DNA of 64,000 nt from Brevundimonas sp. AJA228-03 (GCF_017795885.1 NZ_CP059297.1:1989001-2053000), one strand, 5' to 3'; counted from the stretch's first letter, positions 9,670 to 19,720 are shown. The notes: generated from the letters alone by a model not told the origin. Translations and numbers: made by a program.

Positions 9670-11115
9670 ATGCCTGACCTGTCCCAAGCCCTCTATCTCG
9701 CCGCCCCGGAGCTGACGCTCGCCATCGGTGCGCTCGTCCTGTTGCTGCTCGGTGCCTTCATCGGCGAGAAGTCGGCGCGGCTGGTGTCGATCCTGTCCGT
9801 CGCCCTGCTCATCGCGGCCGCTGCCGTCGCCGCGACCGGCCCGCTCGGTACCGCCTTCAACGGGGCCTATGTCGCCGATCCACTGGCCGTCTATGCCAAG
9901 GTCGCCATCTATCTGGCCTCGGCCGTGGCCGTCGTTCTGGGCGGCGGCTGGATGCAGCGCACCGGTATCGCCCGGTTCGAGTTCCCGATCCTGATCGTCC
10001 TCGCCGCCGTCGGCATGGGGATGATGGTGTCGTCCGGCGACCTGATTTCGCTCTATGTCGGGGTCGAGCTGCACTCGCTGGCCCTCTATGTGCTGGCCGC
10101 CTATCACCGCGACGACCTGAAGGCGTCCGAGGCCGGCCTGAAGTATTTCGTGCTCGGGGCCCTGTCGTCCGGCCTGCTGCTGTATGGCTCCAGCCTGATC
10201 TATGGCTTCTCAGGCTCGATGCATTTCGAGGACATCGCCGCCTATGCCACGGCCAACCCCGGTCCGGGCCTGATCTTCGGCCTGGTGTTCCTGATCTGCG
10301 GTCTGGCGTTCAAGGTCTCGGCCGCGCCGTTCCACATGTGGACGCCCGACGTTTATGAAGGCGCGCCGACGCCGGTCGTGGCCTTCTTCACCACGGCACC
10401 GAAGATGGCCGCCATGGTCCTGTTTGCACGCGCCCTGAGCGAAGGCTTCCTGCAGGCCCACGAGCAGTGGGCCCAGGTGCTGATCCTGATCGCCCTCGCC
10501 AGCTTCGTCGTCGGGGCCTGGGGTGGCCTGGCGCAGAAGGACATCCAGCGCCTGCTGGCCTATTCGTCGATCGCCAACATCGGCTACGCCATTCTGGGCA
10601 TCGCGGCAGGCACCGAGCAGGGCCTGCAGGCCATGGTCATGTTCATGACCCTGTACATGATTGACACCATGGGCTTCTTCGCCATCCTCCTGTCCCTGAG
10701 CCGCAACGGTCGTCCGATCCGCAAGATCGCCGACCTGGTGGGCCTGAAGAAGGACCGGCCGGTCACCGCCATGGCCATCACCGTATTGTCGCTGTCGGTG
10801 CTGGGCATGCCGCCGTTCTCGGGCTTCTGGGGCAAATACTATGTCTTCGGCGCTGCGGCTTCGGCTGGTTACTGGATGGTGGCTGCGGCGGGTCTGGTGG
10901 CCTCGGTCGTGGCGGCCTTCTACTATCTGCGCATTATCAAGCTGATGTGGTTCGACGCGGCACCGGACGATGGGGTCGCCACCGACAAGGCTCCGGTCGA
11001 AGCTCAATGGATCGGCTGGGTCTGCGCGGCCTTTTCCTTCCCGCTGGTGATCGTCGGCCTGATCTGGCTGGAGCCGCTGACCCAAATCGCCGCGACCGGG
11101 TTCGGAGCGAAGTAG
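9670..11115 (+). CDS. nuoN: NADH-quinone oxidoreductase subunit N
   Basis: 481 residues, the third antiporter-like pump subunit (ND2 homologue). It shows LYVGVELHSLALYVLAAY (TM5 Glu), FKVSAAPFHMWTPDVYEGAP (TM7 Lys and HxWxPDVYEGAP) and the QRLLAYSSIANIGY repeat motif. This is the last complex I gene; the next gene, birA, starts 4 bases later on the same strand and is probably co-transcribed. Confidence 0.97.
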   Translation: MPDLSQALYLAAPELTLAIGALVLLLLGAFIGEKSARLVSILSVALLIAAAAVAATGPLGTAFNGAYVADPLAVYAKVAIYLASAVAVVLGGGWMQRTGIARFEFPILIVLAAVGMGMMVSSGDLISLYVGVELHSLALYVLAAYHRDDLKASEAGLKYFVLGALSSGLLLYGSSLIYGFSGSMHFEDIAAYATANPGPGLIFGLVFLICGLAFKVSAAPFHMWTPDVYEGAPTPVVAFFTTAPKMAAMVLFARALSEGFLQAHEQWAQVLILIALASFVVGAWGGLAQKDIQRLLAYSSIANIGYAILGIAAGTEQGLQAMVMFMTLYMIDTMGFFAILLSLSRNGRPIRKIADLVGLKKDRPVTAMAITVLSLSVLGMPPFSGFWGKYYVFGAAASAGYWMVAAAGLVASVVAAFYYLRIIKLMWFDAAPDDGVATDKAPVEAQWIGWVCAAFSFPLVIVGLIWLEPLTQIAATGFGAK

Positions 11116-11119
11116 GGCG

Positions 11120-11866
11120 GTGACGCCGCCCATTGATCTGCTGGACGAGATCGATTCCACCAACGCCGAGGCACGCCGCCGCGCCGAGGCCGGTGAAACC
11201 GTGGCCCGGTGGATCGTCGCTCGCCGACAGTCCGCCGGACGCGGTCGGCGCGGGCGCGCGTGGAACAGCGACACCGGCAACCTGTTCGCCACCCTGCTGA
11301 CCCTGACCCACAAGGCCCCGGCCGAGGCGGCGCAGGTGACGTTCGTCGCGGCGCTCGCCGTCGCCGACCTGCTGGATGCCTTTGCCGTGCCCGGATCGGT
11401 CAGTATCAAATGGCCCAATGACGTGATGCTCGCGGGCGAGAAGGCCGCCGGTATCCTGATCGAGTCCGGCACGCACGCGTCCGGCGCACTGTGGCTGGCC
11501 GTCGGCATCGGCGTGAACCTGGCCCATGCGCCGGAGGGGACCGAACGCCCGGCGACCTGTCTGGCCAGCCACCTGCGCTCGGATATCGCCTATCCGCCGT
11601 CCATCGACGCCGCCGCGCGCGTGCTGGCCGAGGCCTTTGCCCTCTGGCAGGCGCGTTGGGAAAGCCTGGGCTTCCAGCCCATCCTCGACGCCTGGATTGC
11701 GCGCACCAGCGGGCTGGACGGTCCCTGCGTCGCGCGTCTGGGTCATGAGACGGTCGAGGGGACCGCCGATGGCGTGGCACCGGACGGAGCCCTCCGCCTG
11801 CGCACGGCCGATGGTCAGCTGCGGCTGATCTCGGCAGGCGATGTTTTCTTTGGAGTGGCCGCCTGA
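11120..11866 (+). CDS. birA: Biotin--[acetyl-CoA-carboxylase] ligase
   Basis: 248 residues, GTG start. BirA activates biotin to biotinyl-AMP and attaches it to the biotin carrier protein of carboxylases. The biotinyl-AMP loop is GRGRRGRAW (residues 40-48), and the catalytic region is KWPNDVML (from Lys97) followed by [11 protein letters not shown]. There is no N-terminal helix-turn-helix, so this is the monofunctional group I type without repressor activity. A small C-terminal SH3-like domain is present (about 200-248). The birA-coaX-rnj order after nuoN is common in alphaproteobacteria. The stop TGA overlaps the coaX ATG. Confidence 0.94.
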   Translation: MTPPIDLLDEIDSTNAEARRRAEAGETVARWIVARRQSAGRGRRGRAWNSDTGNLFATLLTLTHKAPAEAAQVTFVAALAVADLLDAFAVPGSVSIKWPNDVMLAGEKAAGILIESGTHASGALWLAVGIGVNLAHAPEGTERPATCLASHLRSDIAYPPSIDAAARVLAEAFALWQARWESLGFQPILDAWIARTSGLDGPCVARLGHETVEGTADGVAPDGALRLRTADGQLRLISAGDVFFGVAA

Positions 11867-12645
11867 TGCTTCTCGCCATCGAACAGGGCAATACCAACAC
11901 GCTGTTCGCCGTCCATGACGGCGAGGCCTGGATCGCCCAATGGCGCACGGCCACCGAGGCCAGCCGCACCGCCGACGAATACGCCGTCTGGCTGACGCAG
12001 CTGCTGGCCATGCGGAAGATCGAGCTGGCGTCGTTGAACGGCTGCATCATCTCCAGCGTGGTCCCGCAATCGATCTTCAACCTGAGAAACCTCGCCCGTC
12101 GCTATCTGTCGGTTGAGCCCCTGGTCATCGGCGACAATGTCGAACTGGGCATCCCCGTGCGGATCAGGAAACCCAGCGAGGCGGGTGCGGATCGCCTGGT
12201 CAACGCCATCGGTGCGCATCTGATCTATCCCGGCGACCTGATCGTCATCGACTCGGGCACAGCGACCACCTTCGACATCGTCGCCGCGGACGGGGCGTTC
12301 GAGGGCGGGGCGATCGCGCCCGGCATCAACCTCAGCCTCCAGGCCCTGCACGAGGCGGCGGCCATGCTGCCGCGTATCGCCATCCAGAGGCCCGAGACCG
12401 TGATCGGCAAGGACACCGTGTCCAATATGCAGTCCGGGGTCTTCTGGGGTTATGTCAGCCTGATCGAGGGCATGGTCGCCCGCATCAAGGCGGAGTGGGG
12501 GGCACCCATGACCGTCGTCGGCACCGGGGGCGTGGCCTCGCTGTTCGAAGGCGCCACCCAAAGCATCGACCGGTTCGATCCGGACCTGACCATTCGCGGC
12601 CTGCTCGAAATCTGGCGCCGCAATACCCATCTGACGGACACATGA
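11866..12645 (+). CDS. coaX: Type III pantothenate kinase
   Basis: 259 residues, committing pantothenate to coenzyme A synthesis by phosphorylation. It belongs to the ASKHA fold: N-terminal phosphate motif AIEQGNTNT, central [19 protein letters not shown], and [11 protein letters not shown] plus [11 protein letters not shown] in the second half. The first motif has Glu where the family usually has a metal-coordinating Asp (D-x-GNT), a conservative change to note. The ATG overlaps the birA stop and the TGA overlaps the rnj ATG. Confidence 0.93.
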   Translation: MLLAIEQGNTNTLFAVHDGEAWIAQWRTATEASRTADEYAVWLTQLLAMRKIELASLNGCIISSVVPQSIFNLRNLARRYLSVEPLVIGDNVELGIPVRIRKPSEAGADRLVNAIGAHLIYPGDLIVIDSGTATTFDIVAADGAFEGGAIAPGINLSLQALHEAAAMLPRIAIQRPETVIGKDTVSNMQSGVFWGYVSLIEGMVARIKAEWGAPMTVVGTGGVASLFEGATQSIDRFDPDLTIRGLLEIWRRNTHLTDT

Positions 12646-14318
12646 CAAAAATCAAAGCGAACGACGAACTCGTCTACCTGCCGCTGGGCGGCTCGGGCGA
12701 GGTCGGTATGAACCTCAACTGCTATGGCTACGGCCCCGAAGACGACCGCCAGTGGATCATCGTCGACGTCGGTGTGACCTTCGGCGATTCGTCCACGCCC
12801 GGCGTCGACATCATCGTGCCCGACCCCGCCTTCCTCGAAGGCGAGGCCATCCGTGGCATCCTGCTGACCCATGCGCATGAGGACCACATCGGGGCCCTGC
12901 CGTGGCTGTGGGAACGGATGAAGGCCCCGCTTTACGCCACGCCCTTCACCGCCTTCCTGATCCGCGAGAAGCTGCGCGACCGGGGCCTGCGCGACGTCAA
13001 GATCATCGAGGTGCCGATGGGCGGCCACGTCGATCTGGGACCGTTCTCGGTGGACTTCATCACCATGACCCATTCGATCGCCGAGCCGAACGGCCTGAAG
13101 ATCGTCACGCCGCTGGGAACGGTCTTCCATACCGGCGACTGGAAGCTGGATCCCAACCCCGTCATCGGCAAGCCGACCGATGTTGCCGCCATCACCCGGA
13201 TGGGCGACGAGGGCCTGCTGGCCATGGTCTGCGATTCCACCAATGTCTTCGTCGAGGGCGAGGCGGGATCGGAAACCGAAGCGCAGGATGGCCTGATCGA
13301 CCTGATCGGCAGCCTCAGGACCGGCCGGATCGCCGTCGGCTGCTTCGCCTCCAACGTCGCCCGTATGGTCAGCGTCATCAAGGCGGCGGACAAGGCGGGC
13401 CGTCGCGTGGCCCTGGCCGGTCGCTCGATGCACCGGATCACGGCGGCGGCGAAACACGTCGGCCTGTTCAATGACTCCAGGGCCATCCTGTCCGAGGACG
13501 AGGCCCGTCACTGGCCGGCCGACGAGATCCTGTATCTGTGCACCGGCAGCCAGGGCGAGGACCGTGCGGCCCTGTCGCGCGTCGCCGACGGATCGCATCC
13601 CTTCATCAAGCTGGGTCTGGGCGACCACTGCATCTTCTCGTCGCGGATCATTCCGGGCAACGAACTGGCCATCGCCGACCTTCAGGACCGCCTGGCCGAC
13701 CGGGGGGTGCGCCTCTATACCGAGAAGGACCATCCGGGCATCCACGTCTCGGGCCACCCGTGCCGCGACGAGATGCGCCAGATGTATGCTTGGGCCCGCC
13801 CGCGCATCTCGGTCCCGACCCACGGCATGCGTCGCCACCTGATGGAGCATGCGGCGCTGGCCCGCGACCTGGGCGTGCCGGAGACGGTCACGCCCCGCAA
13901 TGGCGACCTCGTTCGTCTGGCCCCCGGTGTGGCCGCCATCATCGACGAGGTGCCCAACGGTCGTCTGTATGTCGACGGCGGCATGGTGGTGACGGAGAAG
14001 GGCGAGGCCCTGCGCGAGCGTCGCCACGCCTCGACCAATGGCGTACTGGTCGTCAGCTTTGCCATGGACAAGCGCGGCAAGATCGTCTCGGACATTGACG
14101 TCCGCGCCATCGGCCTGCCGGGCGACGAGGTCACGCCCCTGGGCGACGCTCTCGACGATCTGGCCGAGCGCGTCGAACAGGTCGTCGGCTCGCTGAAGGG
14201 TGAGGCGCGCGATGACGACGATGTGGTCGAACAGGCCGTGGCGCGGGTACTGAAGAAGGCCTCGCAGCAGATCTGGGACCGTCGCCCGATCGTCGAGACG
14301 GTGATCCTGAGGCTGTGA
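12642..14318 (+). CDS. rnj: Ribonuclease J
   Basis: 558 residues, a metallo-beta-lactamase/beta-CASP ribonuclease that acts as 5'-to-3' exonuclease and endonuclease on mRNA and rRNA precursors. The metal-binding motif is [15 protein letters not shown] (about residues 66-80). Further motifs are [27 protein letters not shown] and [11 protein letters not shown]. The open frame extends about 49 codons upstream into coaX, but ATG 12642 overlaps the coaX stop and gives the expected N-terminus ([15 protein letters not shown]). The end overlaps the mce start. Confidence 0.95.
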   Translation: MTKIKANDELVYLPLGGSGEVGMNLNCYGYGPEDDRQWIIVDVGVTFGDSSTPGVDIIVPDPAFLEGEAIRGILLTHAHEDHIGALPWLWERMKAPLYATPFTAFLIREKLRDRGLRDVKIIEVPMGGHVDLGPFSVDFITMTHSIAEPNGLKIVTPLGTVFHTGDWKLDPNPVIGKPTDVAAITRMGDEGLLAMVCDSTNVFVEGEAGSETEAQDGLIDLIGSLRTGRIAVGCFASNVARMVSVIKAADKAGRRVALAGRSMHRITAAAKHVGLFNDSRAILSEDEARHWPADEILYLCTGSQGEDRAALSRVADGSHPFIKLGLGDHCIFSSRIIPGNELAIADLQDRLADRGVRLYTEKDHPGIHVSGHPCRDEMRQMYAWARPRISVPTHGMRRHLMEHAALARDLGVPETVTPRNGDLVRLAPGVAAIIDEVPNGRLYVDGGMVVTEKGEALRERRHASTNGVLVVSFAMDKRGKIVSDIDVRAIGLPGDEVTPLGDALDDLAERVEQVVGSLKGEARDDDDVVEQAVARVLKKASQQIWDRRPIVETVILRL

Positions 14319-14740
14319 TGATCGGTCGCCTGAACCACATCGGCATCGCGACCCCGTCCATCGAGGCCAGCGTCGCACTCTATCGCGATATGCTCGGCGC
14401 CACGTCGGCCGGCGAGCCCTTCGACCTGCCGGCCCAGGGCGTGAGGGTCTGTTTCATCGACCTGCCCAACAGCCAGATCGAGCTGATTGAACCGCTGGGA
14501 GAGGACAGCCCGATCCACGGCTTTCTGGCGAAGAACCCGAAGGGCGGCCAGCACCACGTCTGTTTCGAGGTCGAGGATATCCTGATCGCCCGCGATGCGC
14601 TGCGGGCGAAGGGCGCGACCCTTCTCGGGTCCGGCGAACCCCGCATCGGCGCCCACGGCACCCCCATCCTGTTCCTGCACCCGAAAGATATGGGCGGCGT
14701 CCTGATCGAGCTGATGCAAGCCCCCAAGGACACGCACTGA
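14318..14740 (+). CDS. mce: Methylmalonyl-CoA epimerase
   Basis: 140 residues from ATG 14318, which overlaps the rnj stop in a TGATG junction; GTG 14315, one codon upstream, is an alternative. It is a glyoxalase/VOC-fold protein that interconverts D- and L-methylmalonyl-CoA in propionyl-CoA catabolism. Family signatures are LNHIGIATPSIEASVALYRD, the QIELIEPLGEDSPI strand, QHHVCFEVEDI and FLHPKDMGGVLIEL, supplying the metal-binding His, Gln and Glu. Length is typical. A DUF1467 gene begins on its last base. Confidence 0.93.
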   Translation: MIGRLNHIGIATPSIEASVALYRDMLGATSAGEPFDLPAQGVRVCFIDLPNSQIELIEPLGEDSPIHGFLAKNPKGGQHHVCFEVEDILIARDALRAKGATLLGSGEPRIGAHGTPILFLHPKDMGGVLIELMQAPKDTH

Positions 14741-15003
14741 TGCCCATCGGCCCCCTGACCATGTTCGCCATCTATATCGTCGTCTGGTGGGTGGTGCTGT
14801 TCGGCATCCTGCCTCTCGGCACCTCGGCCGAGACGCACGAGCCGCCGACCGACGGCACCCAGTGGGGCGCGCCGAAGACGCCGAACCTGAAGCGCAAGTT
14901 CATCACGACCACCTGGGTCGCCCTGATCGTCTGGGCCTTCGTGATGTTCCTCGTCTACATCGGCTGGATGCCCCTGCCGGATATGGCACCACCCGGCGTC
15001 TAG
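14740..15003 (+). CDS. DUF1467 family membrane protein
   Basis: 87 residues. Two transmembrane segments (about residues 7-27 and 57-78) flank a polar loop rich in Pro and Thr (EPPTDGTQWGAPKTPNLKRK). The VVWWVVLFGILPLGT start is characteristic of DUF1467, a small inner-membrane family common in alphaproteobacteria and often placed next to mce or proS. Function is unknown. The start overlaps the mce stop (TGATG). The stop overlaps the stop codon of the convergent DUF2306 gene, so no terminator fits between them. Confidence 0.9.
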   Translation: MPIGPLTMFAIYIVVWWVVLFGILPLGTSAETHEPPTDGTQWGAPKTPNLKRKFITTTWVALIVWAFVMFLVYIGWMPLPDMAPPGV

Positions 15004-15527
15004 ACGGTCGTCAGCCGGGCCGACCGTCGCCTGGTCCTGAGGACCATCCGCACGATCTCGGCCCCGTTCCAGCCCAGCAGCAGGACGAGGAAGACCAGCA
15101 TGACCACGCCGTGGGTCATGCCGATCAGCTGGGGCCCCTCACGGTTCAGGATGGCCTTCAGCGCATCGATGCGCAGATAGACCTCGTTCACTCCGCCGCC
15201 GATCAGCATGTAGTAGCTGAGGATCATGGAACTGAGATGGACGAAGCGCCAGCCGCTATGGTGCCGGATCAGGCGACCCGCGCCCCAGCCGACGGCGATC
15301 AGGACCAGGGTGATGATCGCCAGCACGTGGGGGAAGAAGAACTGCCCCAGCTGGTAGATGCCGAGCGCCGTCACGTTCAGCACGATCTGGGAGATGACGA
15401 AGGTCAGGCCGACCAGCCGGTGCTGCCGCGTACCCTTGGGGGTGACGAACACGAAGGCTCCGGCAGCCAGGGCGACGAGGCAGGCGAGGCTGTGGATCCA
15501 GCCGAGCGGGACGAGGTCGAGGTTCAT
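15000..15527 (-). CDS. DUF2306 family membrane protein
   Basis: 175 residues from the ATG at 15527. The upstream frame runs through the neighbouring gene and is rejected. The protein has about four transmembrane helices, with conserved His/Arg residues (KGTRQHRLVG, GWRFVHLSSM, GMTHGVVMLV) typical of the DUF2306 family. Function is unknown. It lies 5 bases downstream of the DUF2141 gene and is almost certainly co-transcribed with it. Confidence 0.85.
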   Translation of the reverse strand: MNLDLVPLGWIHSLACLVALAAGAFVFVTPKGTRQHRLVGLTFVISQIVLNVTALGIYQLGQFFFPHVLAIITLVLIAVGWGAGRLIRHHSGWRFVHLSSMILSYYMLIGGGVNEVYLRIDALKAILNREGPQLIGMTHGVVMLVFLVLLLGWNGAEIVRMVLRTRRRSARLTTV

Positions 15528-15532
15528 CGTGC

Positions 15533-15946
15533 TCAGAGCCCCAGCTGAACGGTGATGACGCCGCCGGCCGCGCCGACAGTGACGGCCGCGTCCGCGAAGT
15601 TCGGCGGTCCCATGACCGCAGGGGCGTTGCGGCTGTAGCCCCAGGGCTCGTTCGGGCGACCCATCATGCTGAAGCCCAGGCGGCCGTTTGAGTCGACGTC
15701 CTGAAAGGCACCGACGCCGTAGCGACCGGCGGGGACGTTCTCGAACCGTGCAATGGCCATGCCGTTGCTGACCGCCACGCGGGCATTTCGCGAGCAGCGG
15801 GTCATCCCTTCGGACTCGGAGCAGAGCTGAACCATCACGGGCCCGCCCGGTTGGGCGCCCGTCAGGCGAACCTCTACCGTTCCGGCGATGGCGAGGCCGG
15901 GCAGGGTGGCAGCGGCCAGAACGGTTGTGAACAGAAGACGTTTCAT
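15533..15946 (-). CDS. DUF2141 family secreted protein
   Basis: 137 residues from ATG 15946, preceded on the minus strand by a GGGGGAA Shine-Dalgarno-like stretch. The upstream extension crosses the promoter and is rejected. A Sec signal peptide (MKRLLFTTVLAAATLPGLAIAG) ends near residue 23. The mature domain shows the DUF2141 pattern, with VENVPAGRYGVGAFQDVDSN-like core and GFSMMGRPNEPWGYSRNA near the end. It is predicted to be an exported beta-rich protein of unknown role. It leads a two-gene unit with DUF2306, behind a strong -35 and a palindromic operator. Confidence 0.88.
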   Translation of the reverse strand: MKRLLFTTVLAAATLPGLAIAGTVEVRLTGAQPGGPVMVQLCSESEGMTRCSRNARVAVSNGMAIARFENVPAGRYGVGAFQDVDSNGRLGFSMMGRPNEPWGYSRNAPAVMGPPNFADAAVTVGAAGGVITVQLGL

Positions 15947-15968
15947 CAGATTCCCCCAGGTAAAAGAA

Positions 15969-15983
15969 CTTTGTAATACAAAG
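15969..15983 (-). promoter_or_regulatory. Perfect 15-bp palindrome at the DUF2141 promoter
   Basis: CTTTGTAATACAAAG: two 7-bp arms around a single base. On the minus strand a consensus -35 (TTGACA, 16001-16006) is followed by exactly 17 bases and then this palindrome, which therefore occupies the -10 region, 22 bases before the DUF2141 ATG. This is the layout of a repressor operator. The cognate regulator is not in the window. Confidence 0.7.
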
Positions 15984-16022
15984 CATGGCGAGGGGAGTGG
16001 TGTCAATGGCCCTGCCATCGCG

Positions 16023-16052
16023 TTGCCAAGGTTCGCCTGCACGGGCTACAGC
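16023..16052 (+). promoter_or_regulatory. Predicted proS promoter
   Basis: TTGCCA (16023-16028), 17-bp spacer, CTACAG (16046-16051) within GCTACAGC, close to the Caulobacter housekeeping -10 (GCTANAWC). The expected start point is near 16058, about 20 bases before the proS ATG. The same -35 hexamer, spacing and extended -10 occur upstream of pdhA. Confidence 0.55.
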
Positions 16053-16078
16053 AGACCGCCCCACGCAAGGACCGACCA

Positions 16079-17392
16079 ATGCGCCTGTCGCGCTATTTCC
16101 TGCCCACGCTCAAAGAGGCGCCCAGCGACGCCCAGATCGTTTCGCACCAGCTGATGCTGCGCGCCGGCATGATCAAACAGGAGGCCGCCGGCATCTATGC
16201 CTGGTTGCCTCTGGGCCTGCGCGTCCTGAACCGGATCGAGCAGATCGTGCGCGAGGAACAGGAGCGGGCAGGGGCGGTCGAACTGTTGATGCCGACGCTG
16301 CAACTGGCCGATCTATGGCGCGAATCGGGGCGGTACGACGCCTATGGCCCGGAGATGCTGCGCATCACTGACCGGCACGAGCGTGAGCTGCTGTATGGCC
16401 CCACCAACGAGGAGATGATCACCGACATCTTCCGGGGCTTCGTGAAGTCGTACAAGTCGCTACCGTTGAACCTTTTCCACATCCAGTGGAAATTTCGCGA
16501 CGAGCGTCGGCCCCGCTTCGGCGTCATGCGCGGACGCGAGTTCCTGATGAAGGATGCCTATTCCTTCGATATCGACGAGGCGGCGGCGCGGCGCGCCTAC
16601 AACCGCATGTTCGTGGCCTATCTGAACACCTTCGCCCGGATGGGTCTGAAGGCCGTGCCGATGCGTGCCGACACGGGTCCGATCGGCGGCGACCTGAGCC
16701 ACGAGTTCATCGTCCTGGCCGATACCGGCGAAAGCCAGGTCTTCTGCGACAAGGCCCTGGTCGAAATGTCGGCCCCCGGTCCCGACGTCGACTGGAACGA
16801 CCTGCAGGCCATCGTCGACGGCCGCACCTCCCTTTATGCCGCCACCGAGGAAATGCACGACGCGGCCCAGTTCGAGAGCCAGACGGCGGAGGGCGATCGC
16901 CTGACCGCGCGCGGCATCGAGGTCGGCCATATCTTCTATTTCGGCACCAAATATTCGGCCCCGATGAAGGCGAAGGTCGCCGGACCGGACGGCCAGGACA
17001 CCGAGGTCCACATGGGCTCCTATGGCGTCGGGGTGTCGCGTCTGCTGGGCGCGATCATCGAGGCCAGCCATGATGACGCCGGTATCATCTGGCCGGACGC
17101 CGTGGCCCCGTTCGACGTGGTCGTCATCAACCTGCGCGCCAACGATCCGGGCGTCTGCGAGGCCTGTGAGGCCGCGGTCGAGGCCCTGGAGGCCGCCGGC
17201 AAGTCGGTCCTCTATGACGACACCGACGAGCGGCCAGGCGGCAAGTTCGCGACCGCCGACCTGATCGGCATTCCCTGGCAGCTGACCATCGGGCCCAAGG
17301 GCGTGGCCGAGGGCGTGGTCGAGCTGAAACGCCGGGCCTCCGGCGAGAAGTCGACCCTGCCTCTGGATCAGGCGATGGAGCGCATCGGTTGA
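16079..17392 (+). CDS. proS: Prolyl-tRNA synthetase, short form
   Basis: 437 residues, class II aminoacyl-tRNA synthetase charging tRNA-Pro. It shows [18 protein letters not shown], the TNEEM and [25 protein letters not shown] (motif 2) region, and [16 protein letters not shown] (motif 3), followed by an anticodon-binding domain. At ~440 residues it lacks the ~180-residue INS editing domain of the E. coli enzyme, as is usual for alphaproteobacterial ProRS. Ala-tRNA-Pro editing would then need a separate YbaK/ProX protein. The stop overlaps the TTG start of the next gene. Confidence 0.95.
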   Translation: MRLSRYFLPTLKEAPSDAQIVSHQLMLRAGMIKQEAAGIYAWLPLGLRVLNRIEQIVREEQERAGAVELLMPTLQLADLWRESGRYDAYGPEMLRITDRHERELLYGPTNEEMITDIFRGFVKSYKSLPLNLFHIQWKFRDERRPRFGVMRGREFLMKDAYSFDIDEAAARRAYNRMFVAYLNTFARMGLKAVPMRADTGPIGGDLSHEFIVLADTGESQVFCDKALVEMSAPGPDVDWNDLQAIVDGRTSLYAATEEMHDAAQFESQTAEGDRLTARGIEVGHIFYFGTKYSAPMKAKVAGPDGQDTEVHMGSYGVGVSRLLGAIIEASHDDAGIIWPDAVAPFDVVVINLRANDPGVCEACEAAVEALEAAGKSVLYDDTDERPGGKFATADLIGIPWQLTIGPKGVAEGVVELKRRASGEKSTLPLDQAMERIG

Positions 17393-18690
17393 CCACGACG
17401 CCGCTCGACGCGCCGCCCAGACCCGCCGGGGCTTTTTCCACCTGGGAGATCGGTCTCGCGCTTCGCTATCTGCGGGCCAGGCGCAAGGAGGGCGGGGTCG
17501 CGACCATCGCCATCATCAGCTTCGTCGGCATCATGCTGGCCGTCGCGGTCCTGATCAGCGTGATGAGCATCATGGCCGGGTTCCGCACGGAACTGCTGGG
17601 CCGGATGCTGAGCTTCAATGGGCATATGTATGTCCAGGGCCAGGTGCTGAGTGCCCCGGATCGCGACGCGGTCGTCGCGCGGCTGAAGGCCGTTCCGGGC
17701 GTCCGGAGCGTCAGCCCGCTGACCGAGTCCCAGGCCCTGATTATCGCAGGCGGCCAGACGACCGGCGGTGTGGTGCGCGGTCTTCGTTCTGAGGATCTGG
17801 ACACCATGCAATATGTGTCCTCCAGCCTGTCGCCCCAGGCCAGGGCCAGCTTCGGCCAGGGTGCCTATGGCGGCGACAATGTCCTGATCGGGCAGGCCCT
17901 GGCCGACCAGCTGGGTCTGCGCGTCGGAGACCCGATCCAGATCTATTCGCCGACCGGCGCGGACTCGGCGTTCGGCAATCTGGGCGGCCTGTCCAAGACC
18001 TATCGCGTCGGCGGGATGTATTCGTCGGGCACTGCCGACTATGACCGCATCTTCATCTTCATGCCGCTGGAGCAGGCCCAGCTGTTCTTCGGCAAGGAGG
18101 GCCTCTGGGACGTGATCGAGATGAAGGTCGCCGAACCCGATCGGGTCGGTGAATACATCGCGCCCGTTCGCGCCGCCGCCGGACCCGGTGCCTTCGTCAT
18201 GGACTGGCGCGATCGTCTGGCCGCCTTCTGGGGCGCGTTGAAGGTCGAGCGGGCGGCCATGTCGATCATCCTCGGCCTTGTCGTCGCCATCGCGGCCATG
18301 AACATCATTTCCGGCATCGTGATGCTGGTGAAGAACAAGGGGCGCGATATCGCCATCCTGCGCACCATCGGGGCCAGTCCGGCGTCGATCCTGCGCATCT
18401 TCTTCATGGCGGGCGCGACCATCGGTGTTGCCGGAACGCTGGCGGGCCTGACCCTGGGTCTGCTGTTCTGCCTGAACATTGGCGCGATCCAGCATTTCCT
18501 GGAGGCCATCACAGGCGTGCAGCTGTTCAACGCCGACGTCTATATGCTCGACGCCATACCGGCCGAAGTGGATCCCGTGGATGTGTTCTGGGTCGCGCTC
18601 TGGTCGCTGATCATGAGCTGCGTGGCCAGCCTGCCGCCGTCGTGGTCGGCCTCGCGCATCGATCCGGTCGAGGCCCTGCGTTATGAGTAG
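17389..18690 (+). CDS. lolC: Lipoprotein-releasing ABC transporter permease (LolC/LolE)
   Basis: 433 residues. The TTG start at 17389 overlaps the proS stop (TTGA). It is the membrane subunit that, with LolD, extracts outer-membrane lipoproteins from the inner membrane. The architecture is one N-terminal TM (about residues 40-65, preceded by [13 protein letters not shown]), a large periplasmic domain, and three C-terminal TMs with the FtsX/MacB motif ([20 protein letters not shown]). The C-terminal DPVEALRYE is a family hallmark. Only one permease gene is seen, as in many alphaproteobacteria where a single LolC/E-like protein forms a homodimer. The 3' end overlaps lolD by 8 bases. Confidence 0.93.
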   Translation: MTTTPLDAPPRPAGAFSTWEIGLALRYLRARRKEGGVATIAIISFVGIMLAVAVLISVMSIMAGFRTELLGRMLSFNGHMYVQGQVLSAPDRDAVVARLKAVPGVRSVSPLTESQALIIAGGQTTGGVVRGLRSEDLDTMQYVSSSLSPQARASFGQGAYGGDNVLIGQALADQLGLRVGDPIQIYSPTGADSAFGNLGGLSKTYRVGGMYSSGTADYDRIFIFMPLEQAQLFFGKEGLWDVIEMKVAEPDRVGEYIAPVRAAAGPGAFVMDWRDRLAAFWGALKVERAAMSIILGLVVAIAAMNIISGIVMLVKNKGRDIAILRTIGASPASILRIFFMAGATIGVAGTLAGLTLGLLFCLNIGAIQHFLEAITGVQLFNADVYMLDAIPAEVDPVDVFWVALWSLIMSCVASLPPSWSASRIDPVEALRYE

Positions 18691-19384
18691 TCCCGTCCTC
18701 AGCCTGCGCGGGATCACCCGCACCTATACGACCGGTCAGGGCGAACTGACGGTGCTGAAGGGCGTCGACCTCGACATCCATCCGGGCGAGCTGGTCGGGC
18801 TGATCGGGCCGTCGGGCTCGGGCAAGTCGTCCCTGCTGCATGCCGCCGGCCTGCTGGAACGGCCGACCTCGGGCGAGGTTCGCATCGACGGCGAGGATGT
18901 CGGCAGCCTCGACGAACGCGCCCGCACGCGGCTGCGCTTGTCGCGGATCGGCTTCGTCTATCAGTTCCACCACCTGCTGGCGGAGTTCGACGCACGCGAC
19001 AACGTGGCCCTGCCGATGCGGATCGCCGGCTATTCGGAGACGGAGGCCCGCACCCGTGCCGAGGCGGCCCTGGGCTCTCTGGGTCTGGCCGAGCGCATCC
19101 TGCACCAGCCGGCGCAGATGTCGGGCGGGGAGCAGCAGCGGGTGGCGCTGGCCCGTGCCCTGGCCAACAGCCCGCGCCTGCTTCTGGCCGACGAGCCGAC
19201 CGGCAACCTCGACCCGACCACCAGCCAGACGGTGTTCGAGGCCCTGCAGAAACGGGTCAAGGACACCGGCGTTGCCGCCCTGATCGCCACCCACAACATG
19301 GCGCTGGCCGGCCACATGGACCGGGTCTTCGCCCTGAAGGACGGCCATCTGGAAGAACGCCAGGCCGAAAGCCGGGAATACTGA
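18683..19384 (+). CDS. lolD: Lipoprotein-releasing ABC transporter ATPase
   Basis: 233 residues, the ATPase of the Lol system. Walker A is GPSGSGKSS (about residues 40-48), the signature is MSGGEQQRVALARAL, Walker B is LLLADEPTGNLDP, and the switch His is in ATHN. The N-terminus (LRGITRTYTTGQGELTVLKG) and length fit LolD. It starts inside the end of the permease gene, a coupling expected for a two-component transporter. Confidence 0.95.
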   Translation: MSSPVLSLRGITRTYTTGQGELTVLKGVDLDIHPGELVGLIGPSGSGKSSLLHAAGLLERPTSGEVRIDGEDVGSLDERARTRLRLSRIGFVYQFHHLLAEFDARDNVALPMRIAGYSETEARTRAEAALGSLGLAERILHQPAQMSGGEQQRVALARALANSPRLLLADEPTGNLDPTTSQTVFEALQKRVKDTGVAALIATHNMALAGHMDRVFALKDGHLEERQAESREY

Positions 19385-19404
19385 TCGGACGCAGGGAGGC
19401 TTCG

Positions 19405-19695
19405 ATGGACGACCTGCAACGGGCCTACGATCTTCGGCACCGGTCCGACCGGGCCCGACTGGAAGGGCGGTTCGTCGAGGCGCTGGGGGAGGCCACCGAG
19501 GCGGTTGCCCTCTATGCCGACCTGCCGGACCGGGCGCTGGACCTTGCGAATGCCCTGCGGTTGAAGGCCCTGGCCCTCGATGCGCTCGACCAGCCCGGTC
19601 AGGCCATCGTCAATTGGAGCGAGGCCAGGCGACTGTACGCAGACCTCGGGATCGCCGAGGGTGTGACCGAATGCGACGCGCGTCTGGCAATGTGA
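19405..19695 (+). CDS. Small helical-repeat protein, function unknown
   Basis: 96 residues, preceded by a GGGAGG ribosome-binding site. There is no signal peptide or membrane segment. The sequence is alpha-helical with TPR-like Ala/Leu/Tyr spacing (RFVEALGEATEAVALYADL; LDQPGQAIVNWSEARRLYADL), suggesting two helix-turn-helix repeats and a protein-interaction role. It lies 20 bases after lolD and 38 before pyrE. I recall dnaE following lolD in many relatives; here this gene takes the place. No firm family assignment. Confidence 0.65.
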   Translation: MDDLQRAYDLRHRSDRARLEGRFVEALGEATEAVALYADLPDRALDLANALRLKALALDALDQPGQAIVNWSEARRLYADLGIAEGVTECDARLAM

Positions 19696-19720
19696 CGCTT
19701 CACCTGTGAGCCGGTTGGTC

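Noticed and set aside
12450..14378. A 642-codon minus-strand frame opposite rnj
   Set aside because: Antisense shadow of RNase J, which carries all beta-CASP motifs.
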